Positions 35,261 to 46,945 of a DNA stretch of 58,557 nucleotides are shown here, in pieces (within the stretch, counting starts at the first letter, position 1; every line of letters begins with the position of its first letter). Under the pieces are notes generated by a model, which ran no database searches, was not told the DNA's origin, and saw only the letters and a program-made list of their open reading frames with translations. This DNA is from Monosporascus cannonballus (Eukaryota > Ascomycota > Sordariomycetes > Xylariales). Both the position numbers and the translations under genes were made by a program. Location of the stretch: NCBI GenBank assembly GCA_004154925.1, contig QJNS01000361.1:1-58557 (forward strand), written 5' to 3'.

Positions 35261-37993
35261 ATGCCTTCACCACAGCGAGAGTTCACGCCCCGTTGCCCAA
35301 CATCGGCAGCGGGCGTGCCTCGTTCCGAGGCCCCGAACCCCCCTTCATTCTCGGGCGGAGCATTCACCTTCCGTTTCCCACCGCCGTCCGCGCCAGACCG
35401 ACCCGGCGGAAAAGCCGAGGAGGACGACCCCCTATGTGAGGACTGCGCGAAGCTGGACTTAGAGAAGAGCCTCGCCAGCGCATTCGCGCTGTACGAGGGC
35501 TCGCGGCGGGGCATCAACTCCCGGCAGCTCGGGGCCTACAGGCGAGGCGACGGCCCCGTCTACCTGAAGGACTTCTATCACGTCGCCTCGCTGGGCGGCC
35601 GCCCTTCGCGCGAGACGGATAGTTGCAAGCTATGCGCGTTCCTCGCGTCCGCGACGGCGGTGCCCGATACCAGGGGCACCACGCATAAGCTACTCGCCTT
35701 CTGCAGCAGCGAGAGCTACCTGTTCGAGGCGGCGCGGAGGGACGGGCGCGGGCGCCTCGTGCGGAGGCGGGGGGTGGGACGCCCTCGAACACAACGTCTT
35801 CATGGCCGTCGTGCCCGGGGACCCGCTCGTCCCGAAGACCGCCATTCCCCTGCGGTGGCTCGAGACGGGGCTTCCAAGAAGCGGGGCCATATACCGCCTA
35901 ACCCGGCCGCGGAGCACGGACGAGTCCCGCATCATACTGCCTCGGGAGCTCCAGCCTAAGGCGGACTTCGCCCTTATGCGCGCGTGGCTCGATCGCTGTC
36001 GGGGCCCCCACGATTTCTGCAAGCCGCGGAAGCCGGCCGGCGCGACGCTGCAGGGCTTCCGCGTCATCGACTGCCAGGCATTCGCGCCGCAGGTGGAGGA
36101 GCGGCCCTGGTCGGAGAGATACGTGGCGCTGAGCTACGTCTGGGGGCCGTCGACGGAGAAGCGGCCCCAGACGGTCCTCGATGCGGTCGAGGTGACCAGG
36201 GCGGCTCGGGGAGCGGTACCTCTGGGTGGATCGCCTGTGCATCGACTAGACCAACGAGGACGAGAAGGGGTTCCTCTTCTCAAATATGAACCTGATCTAC
36301 GAGGGCGTCGAGTTCACCATTGTGGGGGGCGGCCGGCGATGCGAGGACGGGCTTGCCCGGCGTGACGAGGAAGCAAAGGAAGCCGCAGCCGCGCGTCGAA
36401 TTGGACCGGCCTACGCGAAGGAGCCGGGATACTAACGCCGGCCCTTCCGCCCAACCGGACCCGGATCCGGGTCTCGAGCTCGTCGGTGTGCCACTGGAGG
36501 AGTACGAAAGGGTGGCCGCGGGTGAGCGGGGATGGCTAGATACGCATCGCCACGGGCTCAGGAGCGGGTTGGCGTTGGACATGAGCGAGCTCATGAGGGA
36601 CCAAGAATTGATGGACAAGTACGACATACCCAGCGAGCACCTGCGGCTGTTCCAAGATTTGGCCGACGACTTTGGTCTCGCCGTCGAGAACTTCCTGGAA
36701 ATACAAAAGATGGTGGCGCTCCGGAAGGGCATCCCACTGAAAGAGATGGTATTTTATCTGGAGGGCCGAGCCGCAAGTCGAGAGGCCCGGGGAGAGGGAT
36801 CTAGCGGCGGCCCGTCTTTACCGCCAGCCCCATTCATTCCTGAACGGCCGCTTACAAGCCCTTCTAAGCCTTTTAAGCCTCTCCCTCCAAGCAGGGTCCA
36901 GGGCAAGACGATCCTCGTGTCTTCGATGCAGGAGCCCAGAGTGGCGATCCGTAATTCCGAATGGGCGACGCGCGGCTGGACGTATCAGGAAGACGGAAGA
37001 CGTCCTCTCGAAGCGGCGGCTCGTGTTCACCGAGGAACAGGTCTACTGGGAGTGCTGTGGCATGGCCCTGAACGAAACTCTCGATCTCCACCCGGGCATT
37101 GTGCAGGCCGAGCCCGGGGCTCCGATGCCGGACTACATGCTTTCCGGCATTTTCGAAGGCGGCATGCACAGTGTCCCCGAGCTGCAGTATGGGTTTCAGC
37201 GGAGGGAGCGTGAAGAAGGGGGCCAGTTAGCCCAGAAGCTGGACGGCCACATACACGCATATACCTCGCGCAAGCTCACCGACTCCGGAGACTCGCTGAA
37301 TGCGTTTCTGGGGGTCGCGGCGCACTATTCGGATGAATCGGGCCTGTCGCTTCTCCTGGGCATTCCCATCTGGGCGGGGCTGTCCGGGGACGGAAAGCCC
37401 GGGCTGCAGCATACGTTCGCCTTGTTGATTTCCGGCTGGATGCACTGCGCGAAACGGATAGCGGATGGTGCGGAGATGTACGTAGCGAGCTGCCCGCGGC
37501 GGGAGAAGTTCCCATCGTGGACTTGGGCCGGCTGGCAGGGAACGGCGACCTTTCGGAGAATGATGCTTCTAGTGCCGGGGTCGTCCACGGGCGATCCGAA
37601 CAGGAGGTGGCTGCTGACGATCCGGAAGCCCCTCGTGCTGCGGCACATGTACCTCATGCACTCTGTGAACGAGTGGGAGTGGCGCCGGCTAATGGGGAAG
37701 AGGGTGAGGATCACGTCTCGGTGCCCATGACCGAGGCGGCGCTTACTGCCGGCCACAGGACCGGGGACTTGGTTACAGTGCTCGTCTTCGCGAGCACGGT
37801 CCCATTTATCTATATGGGTTGCGCTCGCTTCTTGATCCTGCGGAGAACGGATGATGGCGGTGGACGGTGGGAGAGGATCGGGCGGCTGACCTTGATCTTG
37901 GAGGAGTGGATGATGGATAAATACGGCGATACGAAGAAGATGCTCGATGATCTGCCTGTCAGGAGTTTCGGAAAGGAGATCATACTCGTATGA
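35261..37993 (+). pseudogene. HET-domain protein pseudogene
   Basis: Joined across frames, the region reads as one HET protein of about 900 residues. HET proteins trigger heterokaryon-incompatibility cell death in filamentous fungi. Recognisable parts in order are an N-terminal CEDCAKLDLEKS segment, the HET core (YVALSYVWGPS, then YLWVDRLCID, then NMNLIYEGVEFTIV), the later RGWTYQE motif, and the C-terminal FPSWTWAGWQG. Lesions are a frame change at the G-run 35,768-35,776, an extra G at about 36,198-36,204, a TAG stop at 36,247-36,249 exactly where CIDQ is expected, a frame change at the G-run about 36,318-36,330, a tandem 7-bp duplication at 36,988-37,001, and a frame change near 37,700. 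The stop fits CAG to TAG, a CpA change of the RIP type. Some G-run changes could be sequencing errors; the stop and the duplication are harder to explain that way. The gene starts at the ATG at 35,261. Confidence 0.88.
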
Positions 37994-38848
37994 ATGCAAG
38001 AACAGGGCAACAACGTGGGTACCATCAATTGTTATATAATAAGGTTCTCAACGTTCTAGATCATAATCCTGATACTTGCAGTGATTATAAGTCACTCCAT
38101 GGTCCAGGTTCCCAGATGATAGCCAGTATACATAAATATATATATATATCAAGATTATCAAGAACTTCTGTTCGTTGGCGTGAAAAGTATATGCGACCCC
38201 ACAAGGTTGTCCCTTATGATCAACTTTGCCAATGGTTAATAACCAAAGGGCGTACATAGAGACTCACGTACCAACGCAGCCATAACGCTCGACATTTGAA
38301 CATGCATTACCACTTGCAGCCCCTTAACGCACCAACCCATGTAACTTCGCCTCATGACCCTTGGCCCAATCACCCAAGGCCGCAAAATCACACCGTAGGT
38401 AGGCGCTGTATTGGACCAACGTCAAAGAGCATATAATCGCGTAGTATAGACACGTGCTAAGACCAGCCCAACGGGGCATAGCAAACACTATATACAAGAA
38501 GGCATTATTTAGAAGCCCATCACTTCGTAGCCCAGCAGAGGCTCTTCACAAAAAGTATCAGTCGGCCTAACCAACGTCCGACAGGACACCGAGCAGGAAG
38601 AACCGAAACGGTCTTACCTACCTAGTTCGGAGGATCCTTGTCGGCCAGTCGGTCAGTGAGATGGTTCCATCGTTAGCAATTAAAGCAAGAGCCCTGGCCG
38701 AACCAACAGCCGGCCCTATGCCCCCGTCGCTCCAAATCACCATCGACCAACCCGGATATAAACAAGGACTGTTCATCGTCTGACGTAACGAACTATATGA
38801 CATATCGTAAATGGCCGGTCCCGAGGTGTGGTTTTATATTCATCTTCA
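37994..38848. other. intergenic, no gene seen
   Basis: It lies between the 3' ends of the HET pseudogene and the LCB3-type gene, which face each other. It is AT-richer than its neighbours and contains short TA repeats near 38,133-38,148. No gene is supported. Confidence 0.55.
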
Positions 38849-41133
38849 TCAATTAAACCTCAGGTGCCCGACCCCGAGCCCGGGTATCATCTCGAAGAGC
38901 ACCGGCACGCCCTCGACGGCGATGAACCCGATTCCTGTGTGGGGGGAAATGTACGGTCAGCACGATCTGGCTTGTGTCCACAGTCTCGTCGCCACAGGCA
39001 TAACCTTGCTGTAACCCGAGCCCCAGCCCGGGCGCCAGAAGAGCAAAGGCGAAGGAAGCAGAACGAAACAAGACGGAAAGAAGAAAGAACACTCACCAGC
39101 ATAAACAACAAGCTTAGCCACGACCTCGACATCATACCTGACGCGAGGCTTGACGAGCTTGGCGAAAACCTCCCTCTCGCCGAGGTCGTCCTCGCTCCGC
39201 GCGGCGACGTACATATCGGGCTCCCCATCCGCGCCCGCGCTGCCGTCCCCGGTTTCGGCCGGGGAGGAGACCACAACAGTGCCTTCGCCCATCTGCCTCT
39301 CGAACTCACCGACCCGGTCGCCGAGGCTGAACTTGAGCTCCTGGTGATGGTGCCCGCGGCCGCTGTTGACGGCCGTGCTGTGGCTCTTGTTATCGTCCTC
39401 GCCTCCCGTTGTGTTTGCATTCGCGGTTAGGCCCTGCGTGCCGCTGTTGCTCTCCATGCTCTCCCTTCTACGGCGTTCCCGGTACGCGAGCGTCTCGTAC
39501 GCGTCGGCGGCGCTCTGGGGGCCGATGCTCACGGAGCGCCCGCGGCCGGGGTGGCGGATGCTGGTCAGCAGGCCGGGGAGATCGCTGACGCTGGGCATGA
39601 CGTTGTCAACGCGCAGGCGGGGCGGGATGACGCCGTACTCGGAGGCGGGCATGAAGAAGCGGCGTGGCAGACTGAGCCCGTGGGTCTCGATGAGCCGGAA
39701 CAGGTGCGGCAGGAGCCTGAGAAGCGTCGGCTTCGAGATCTCCTTCCACGCCAGGATCGCCAGGATCCCCGCGACGATGCGCGCCGCGACCGAGGTCCAC
39801 CCCAGCGCCGCCAGGTCGAACGGCAGCGCCGCGAACGCGTGCGCCGAACGCCCGAGGTGCCACGTCGCGGCCTCGAGGCCCATCAGCACGCCAGCGAAGG
39901 CCACGCTGTCGTCGAAGCAGGGGCAGTCGTCAGCGGGCTCCGGGTGGATCCGGATCAGGATGATGATGACGAGCATTAGCGTCAAGATGGCTCCCCACCC
40001 GCTGGCGTGCACGTACGCCTCCACGAAGGGCCAGGCGTACCATTCGGCGAAGCTAATAACGGCCCCTAAGATAGCGCCCGCGATCACGTCCAAGAACCCG
40101 TGCATCCCACAGTACAGGCGGCCGAAGATGATGCTGACTGCGTAGAAGTAGGACAGGGCCTCTAGGGCGATTCTCGTCGAAGGCGAGAACATGTCGGCGG
40201 TGTCAGGTGACCGCAGGCAGAGGATCGCGTATACGACCACCGAGACGGCATTCGCGGAATGCGTCGACGGGAAGCCGTACTCGAGCGCCACGGATCCGGA
40301 CATGGTGATGCGGTGAAGCGGCGGCGACAGTGGCCGCGGGAGAGAGAAGAAGTCTTTGATGAAGCCACTCCAGAAGACACCCGAAGCGAGTATGTGTACG
40401 ATTCTTGGACACGGCGTCAGTCATCACTATGAAATTGCAGACACACTCTCTATATGGTCGTTCGCGGGAACTGCAACATACCCTTTGCCGAAGGAAGCAA
40501 AGCCACACCAGAACATGATGGGTAAGAATATCATGAAGAAAGTATGCGTGCCCAGATTCGCCGTAATGGCGAAGTAGCTATCGAGAGCAGGTGAGCGCAA
40601 CTTGGCTTGTACCCACGCTAGGTACGGCGTCTCCCATCTTATCAGGGGGAGGGCACGTTGGCGCATATCGTACCGCCATTTCGGCAACGCGCGCTTATCT
40701 GTTGGGGAGAGTCAGCCATGCCGTCTTACCTCAAGCTTTTGCTTCATGCACGATAAAACAATGATTCCCAAAAAGCAACAGCCCGGTATACAGGAATTTT
40801 GTAGCCATGTGCAATGTTGAGATGTGGGACGGTGTATATATGCATATCATCCATCGCATTTCATTATCATCCCCTCCCCACGGCGCTCCGCCACAGAGCA
40901 TCCAAGCCTATGTTATGGGATATGGAGGACGCAAAACCAACAGAGTTGCACATACAGTGATCTAAACTCTTGAGCCCGGGATCGATTACGGGCTTCTCGT
41001 CCTTCTGTTGCCGCAACCGCTGTTGTTGCTCCTCGCCCGGTTGTATCTGCTCGACGGGGAAACCATTCTCATCCCGCTTCTTAATCAGGAGCTCGGCACC
41101 AGGGCTGGAGCCATTGGCGGCGGCTGGATGCAT
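38849..41133 (-). CDS. LCB3: sphingoid base-1-phosphate phosphatase (LCB3 type)
   Basis: Four exons, 41133-40956, 40698-40482, 40403-39097 and 38934-38849, close in phase to 595 residues. The enzyme removes phosphate from dihydrosphingosine- and phytosphingosine-1-phosphate in the ER, feeding long-chain bases back to ceramide synthesis. The three PAP2-family motifs are intact: K-x6-RP in KDFFSLPRP (Lys 148, Arg 155), PSTH (His 180), and R-x5-H-x3-D in GRLYCGMHGFLD (Arg 227, His 233, Asp 237). An N-terminal segment SLDHYKRALPKWRYD-like joins exons 1 and 2 across a long 257-bp intron. Multiple hydrophobic helices follow. The region from about residue 400 to 520 is polar, low-complexity and probably loops into the cytosol. 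The last exon ends GLGVGHLRFN. The start is the ATG before the conserved N-terminal region; the open frame further upstream runs into a TA repeat. Confidence 0.92.
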
Positions 41134-42100
41134 CGGATGCGAATGACTGCGTCTGGTTCTGTCCCCCAAGTCCGCCGCGTCGTCGTCGCCGCAAATTCGC
41201 CAGCAGAAGTGGTAGTTGAAGAGGTCGAGGGAGAAGAAGGCGCATATATTACGTATAACTTTATATATATATATAGATAAATATATAGATAAATATATAT
41301 ATATATAGGCTTGTACTACCTCGGGGGCGCAAGAGATGGCTGTGCACCTAAGCAGGGCAACCCGCAATCATTAACTCTGGTGGTCGCTGTCGGGGGGGTT
41401 TCGTGCTGGTGCTCATCGATGACTTCGTAAGAGTATAATAAGTTGATGGATGGTCGCAATGTCATCGGCATCACTTACAAGAGGGGACATCGGTTATGCT
41501 GGACTATCAGGGTCTTGACGAAATTCGAAATTAGGTGCGAATGCTCAGACAATCCGCCAAGCTACTAACTACGTATAGGTCGATAAGAGTTACTATGAAA
41601 TGGTGGGGCTGGGCATGGCCATAACTACCTCCTAAGAGGTACGTACATAGCACTACGATGTACCGTGTACATTTATTTCTACAGGTACATACCTACCAGA
41701 TTTATCCTGTAATCATTGTGCTCTCGACGTCTCCAATTGGTCACCTATTAACAGCCAGCCTTGTATCGCTGCAGGTCATCAATCTCCTTTATGGCTATAG
41801 TGGGTTTCAGGCCAACTTTCCAGCGAGCAAGACCGGGGCGGGGTCTGCGGAGAGTCCGCCTCGGCAAGAAGCACCTCCCGTATAGTTCGTACTTACATAT
41901 TTTGTAATTCGTACACGGATGCATTTCATTCGCTCGTCGATTTGGCCGGCCTTCCTTCAATCCTCCACTGGCCGAGCGGCGAGCGGGAAGGCTCCCTCGC
42001 ATCTCACCCACACACAACAGAACCACTCGGCGCACGTGACACCCGGGCATTTACTCACCCCTTTTTTTACGTTTCCGCATTTTCGACATCCAAGCCGGCG
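41134..42100. promoter_or_regulatory. divergent promoter region LCB3 / SDR
   Basis: This 967-bp gap separates two genes transcribed away from each other, so both promoters must lie here. It contains a simple TA/TAGA repeat at 41,261-41,308, near the LCB3 side. A pyrimidine-rich stretch with CTTTTTTTAC lies about 40 bp before the SDR start. No specific transcription-factor site can be asserted. Confidence 0.5.
41261..41308. repeat. TA/ATAGATAA microsatellite
   Basis: Runs of TA units alternate with AGATAAATA units over 48 bp. It lies in the upstream region of the LCB3-type gene and creates a spurious tyrosine/isoleucine-rich reading frame on the minus strand. Confidence 0.8.
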
Positions 42101-43296
42101 ATGACATCCTCGCTCGCCGGCAAGCGCTGCATCATCACGGGCGGCAGCCGGGGCATCGGACTCGCCATCGCGCAGCTGTTCGCGCGGGAGGGCGCCGCGT
42201 GCACGCTGGCGGCCCGGGACGCCAGGGCGCTGGACCGCGCCGTGGCAGGGTTGACACCTACGCCCTCCCGGACCACTCCCCACGACGCCGTCGCCATGGA
42301 CGTGGCGGACCCGAAGTCGTGGGATATCCTCGCGGCCAGGGTAAAGAACGTGAGTCCGTTCGTTCATTTGTGTGTGTCTCTCCTCGCCTGACACTCGTGG
42401 GGGGGAAGCGGGAGGAAGAGAAAGGCGAAGAGAGAGAAAGGCTTGACCAAGCCAAGGACTGACGAGAGCGCGTGGTTGCGGCGCAATGGAAATAGGAGAA
42501 TACGGACATCCTGGTGAACGCGGCCGGCGTGGCGCAGAACTCTTTCCTGTACAGGACCAGCCTGGCCGATACGCAACAGATCGTGAACACGAACCTGATG
42601 GGGACCATCTTGGGGTGCCAGGCCTTGGTCCCGAAGATGATGAAGCAGAGAGAAGGTAAGTGAGGGAACGGACGCCTACTTTGACCTCCCGTCCGTCCGA
42701 AGAAAGCTGCTTGCACATATGCCAACAGACTCGAATATTGCTAGGTTGCATCATCAACGTGTCGAGCCTGCTGGCGACGCACGCGGGACGGGGGGCAAGC
42801 GTTTATGCGGCGTCAAAAGCTGGTATTGTTGGTATGTATCAGAGGAAGAAGCGAATCAGCATATATCTCTCCAAATACTCGTGCTCCGTCATCTTTCTAA
42901 TGTGTTAATCTAGGCCTGACGCGATCTTTGGCCTGGGAAGTCGGCAGATTCGGCATTAGAGCCAATGTACTCCTGCCGGGGTATATCGAGACAGACATGA
43001 CAACATGTAAGCCATCCTTAGCCTCGTTCCCTTTCCCCCTTTGACCTTTTGTGTTCGCTTGGCCTGTATTCCCTGGCCGTAAAATGCCCTCTGAGTGCCG
43101 CCCCCCTCTAAAGTGCAAATACCACTAATATACATCTGGCCTAGGCATGAATGACAAGGGGGAGCTCTCTGCTCTTATTCCCATGGGTCGTCTAGGACTC
43201 GCCGAGGAGGTTGCCGATGCTGCTCTCTTCCTTGCCAAGAATACGTACGCACACAACTGTGTCCTCAACATCGATGGAGGCTTGAGTGGGTCGTAG
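42101..43296 (+). CDS. short-chain dehydrogenase/reductase, ketoacyl-ACP reductase-like
   Basis: Five exons, 42101-42349, 42496-42655, 42745-42831, 42914-43006 and 43145-43296, close in phase to 246 residues, the classical SDR length. The NAD(P)-binding TGGSRGIG is at residues 13-20, NAAG at 91-94, and the catalytic Ser 144, Tyr 157 and Lys 161 (SVYAASK) are all present. The C-terminal LNIDGGLS is typical of the FabG/OAR1/CBR4 group, which reduces 3-oxoacyl thioesters, possibly in mitochondrial fatty-acid synthesis. A targeting peptide is not obvious with this start. An open frame extends further upstream without ATG, but the chosen ATG gives the normal family N-terminus. At the start of exon 2, a TAG acceptor is preferred over a nearby in-frame alternative. 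It is tail to tail with UBA2, 48 bp apart. Confidence 0.9.
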
Positions 43297-43344
43297 ACTG
43301 CGGCATGCCTCAGTCGTGTATGAAACTCGCTCGGTCCTAGCGAC

Positions 43345-45417
43345 CTAATCATCATCGGGGATGACAAAGGCCCCCGTATCTTGATCTACGTCGAGATCGA
43401 TCACATCGTCTTCATTGACAGGCTTAGAGGCCATTTTGGCTCTCTTCGCCTGTGGCACCTCGTCATCCTCGGCTCTGGATCGCTTCCGGTCGTTTGTGGA
43501 TACTCCCGAGTCAGCAGCATGCTTGCCGTTTGCGTTGCTGGTTCCATTGGTCTCGATTTCGACCGCAGGCGTCTTCTTAGGCTTGCGAGGAATATTCGAA
43601 ACCCTGTCACCCAAGCCCTTGACTGGTACGTCTTCGACCGCGTCCCTGCTACATTGAAGTTAGCAATCTACTGCCGAAGAAATAAATGGGCACACGAACG
43701 CTTCGCGCAGGTCGACGATCACATTCGCAAGGGTGTCTTCGTCTGTATCGTCAACGATAATTAGAAGGCCATCCTGCCTGATGCCTGTATGAAGTTAGAC
43801 AAAGTAAAAAGAGGAAGGTTAAGAAATCATACCAAGTTCGCTCAGCTTCTTTTCGAGATTGTCCGTCTCATCGGGGTCGTAGAGTAGGCCAGCTTCGCTA
43901 TTAACAGCGAATTCTCTATCGCCATAGCCGATTTGCAGCTTCACATAATTCTCCACGAAGTCGCTGAGTGTCGCTCGCGAAAAATCGACGTAAGCGCTGG
44001 TGTGATGGACACTACAGACAGGACAGTCGGGATTGGGCGGCCGAGGACGATCCGAAGCCAGCAACCTCTGATTAGCGAATGGTGTCAAGAAAACCTGCGT
44101 TGCATAGTTAGCTCTTATCTTCGCGGGCAGGCACTTTCCACTGCTCACTTCTTTCGCCTGGTCATATTGGCCCTTCAAAACCTTGAAAGCCTCGAGAACG
44201 CATAGACCGGCTACTATCGCGTTGGTAGTTGCGATTGCAGGTATGATATTGCCGGCCATCTGCTTAATATCGAAACGAGACTTCTTATCGATACCAAAGA
44301 TATGAGATCGAATATTGGCGCTTGCAGCGACAAAGTCCAGGGTGTCAATGTCATCCTTGTCGAAGGTGATGATGGGTTGAGAAGATCCTCCATTGGTCTC
44401 GTGAGCCTTCTTCAACTCTGCCATGGTCTTACTAAGACGGTCCAAGCTATCGTTGAAAGCGACCAAGTTCTCCTCCAAAGACCAAACTTTTTGGTCGTCT
44501 TGTAAAACGGAGTCCTCTGAAGCCACCGCCTCGGACGCGCGTGCCATTACATCTTCGTATTTCAGTGGCTCGGGCGGTTTCCTCGATTGCCACATGTCCT
44601 CCATCGAGCGCAGGCGGTTGATGTCAGCATTGAAAACCTTGTCGAACAGCATCTGCGGGAAGTTCTCGGTGCCGACGGACTCTCTGATCTTCCTCAGCTC
44701 TTCAGCCTCCTTCTTGAGTTCTGCTATCTCTTTCGCATTATCGGCGTTCTCGGTGGTGTCCAAAGCGCCCTGGTCCTCGCTCGTACCGAAGATCTCATTT
44801 AGGAGGTAGCTTTTGGCCCAGACTATGCAATGTATTGGCTGACTCGGGGTGCTTCGAATAGTGCAGACCGGGAAGGACTTGGGTACTTCCTTGGCGGTAC
44901 AATCGTAGCATGCCGTAACACCCTTCTTGATGACTTGGACTTGTCCGTTGAACCCGGTAGTGCCACTCTCGACCAGAGGGACGTCGGCAGCTAGACACAT
45001 CTTGTTCACATGGCGTCTCGCCTCCAGGTTGTCGAGCGCATTGAACACGATCTTGAAACCGCAAAACCACTCGATGTTGAACTGCGCATCTTTGATATTC
45101 GCGTGGTGGGCGACGATCCTGACACTGGGGTTAAACTTTTGCGCGGCCTCCTTCGCTACCAATGCCTTGGACTTCTTGATGTGCTCGTGGCGGAAGAGAA
45201 ACTGGCGGTTGAGATTGCTTAGATCGATAGTATCGAGGTCGACAATATGTACTTCGTGGAAGCCGGTGAGGACGAGGTTCTTGAGCAGTTCGCAGCCAAT
45301 TCCGCCGGCACCAACCATCAAAACACGGGCCTGTCGAGCTGATGTCAGTGCGGTGTCCACCTGCGATGGCTGCCTGAGTTCCCCGGCAAGGCCTCCAATA
45401 TTGGCCGTGTCTGCCAT
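43345..45417 (-). CDS. uba2: SUMO-activating enzyme subunit UBA2
   Basis: Three exons, 45417-43833, 43784-43700 and 43645-43345, close in phase to 656 residues. It is the catalytic subunit of the heterodimeric SUMO E1 (partner AOS1): it adenylates SUMO, forms a thioester and passes SUMO to UBC9. The ATP-binding GAGGIG is at 36-41, followed by DLDTIDLSNLNRQFLF. The catalytic cysteine is Cys 185 in FPVCTIRSTP. Zinc-binding pairs are C170/C173 (CYDC) and C465/C468 (CPVC). A ubiquitin-fold region follows (exon 2, LLIIVDDTDEDTL). The tail carries a basic cluster KRSRAEDDEVPQAKRAK, fitting nuclear location, and an acidic DDVIDLDVDQD resembling a SUMO-interacting motif. The second intron has the unusual donor GTTCGT, required to keep frame. 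Confidence 0.95.
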
Positions 45418-46945
45418 TTCTCAGGACGGCAGCGGCTGGTATAGTGAGGGATACGAGTCGGAAGGGATTGATCGCAGAGGCTGATCTGGGATGGAAATAA
45501 AGGTCGACGTGGGTGTAAATACTTGAAGGGTTATGGAGGTGGACGGTGATGTGAGAGAGGGTGGTGGGAAGGTGCACAAGTTGGATTGCGCAAAGCAACG
45601 TTGGTGCAGTTGCAGATGCAGATGCGGATGCGGATGCGAAATGCGACCATTTGGCAACTGCAGCCTCGCGAGACGAAATGAATTGGTAAGGCAGACGCGC
45701 GCAAACGATGCGAACGGGTGTGGGCAGGCCGAGGCGCATTCGAGCAGCTCCGCGATGCATCGGCTATACAGGCGATATAAAATGAGTAACCGGATGTTCC
45801 ATAGACTTACTTGCTTCACTTCCGCATTCAGGGTCGGTCCCAGGGATTGGCGATACTTGCTGTCGCGTATCCACGAGGGGGCGGGCGTAGGCACCGTCAT
45901 GTTTGTATGGGGATTCACGGTCGCTGTTGTTGTTGTTGCTGCTGCTGATGTTGCTGACAACGGCGCGGCCGGCGCCGTGGCCATGGTTGTGGCAGACATC
46001 GTCACCAATTAAAGCCCCGACGATGTGAGCGCATCAATGATGCATATGCGAGGATCCGCGGCGGAGATGGGAACGAGATCGAAGTAGTGGAGGAACGACG
46101 ATCAGAAGTAGGAAGGAAAAGTTGGAAGACGAGGCTTGATGCTGTTCAGCCTCGACATAGGAATCTCGGTGCAAGATTGATGGATAGTAGGACGGATGAC
46201 AGGTGTGGGTGAACGGATGCTTGATTATTGTACGAAGTGCTGTATTATGTAACTTTTTATCACAAGGCACAGCTGCCCAGACAGGCGAGTCGGATCGTTG
46301 CCCGGAGGCCAAGGATTACCTTATTCTGCCTAGCGCTTCTACTTTGCACTAAGCGTAGCTCTATTGCTTTTACTATTTCAAGGCAGCCCGTGTTTCCTAG
46401 CTGCAACCCTGTTCGTAATTGGTAAGTGAGACAAGGTACTTGCCTGTAAGGTAACGCGGAACCTTCGAACGAGATGCAAACGGGTCTATTCCGCTACTAT
46501 CAGCCCTGGTGCCCCAAGGCTCGACGCAGTCACTGTTATGGGCCCCGGCCACTAGTCACTAGAAGGATTATGCATAACACCGCAAGCCGCTTCCGGCGCG
46601 GCCTGTGCTTTGGAATGGCTGCTGTATGTAGCTTAATCTCCATAGAGAACCGCTTCAAAAATCTCCATGAATGAGTGCATACTGGGTATCACGGAATCCA
46701 CGTGACGCCTTTTCAAGAATTGATGCGAAATTCTAACTTGGACATTTAAATACCTAAGGAGACGGCTTCTCCAGTAATTACAAAGTTCCGAGACCTCCTT
46801 CGGATAAACTACCTCACATCTAGTTTTGGTTCGAGCCCAAACCCCATCGCGAGAGTATATGCGCAGCAAGCAGTTTTAGGGGTTGAACCGAGACGGCGAA
46901 GTGTCACGTCGAGCGTGCCTCTAACGGGTCTAGAAGACACACAGC
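45418..46945. promoter_or_regulatory. divergent promoter region UBA2 / QNG1
   Basis: A 1.5-kb gap between two genes pointing away from each other. It contains a short repeat of GCAGAT/GCGGAT units at about 45,607-45,641 and runs of GTTGTT/GCTGCT near 45,923-45,952. Open frames of up to 195 codons on both strands (for example 45,421-46,008) reflect this low-complexity composition rather than genes. Confidence 0.5.

Noticed and set aside
37325..37999. 224-codon minus-strand frame
   Set aside because: Antisense to the HET pseudogene, whose protein text on the plus strand is unmistakable.
39366..40145. 259-codon plus-strand frame
   Set aside because: Antisense shadow of the large LCB3-type exon in GC-rich sequence; no domain character.
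41957..42757. 266-codon minus-strand frame
   Set aside because: It is a shadow antisense to the first exons of the SDR gene and crosses its introns.
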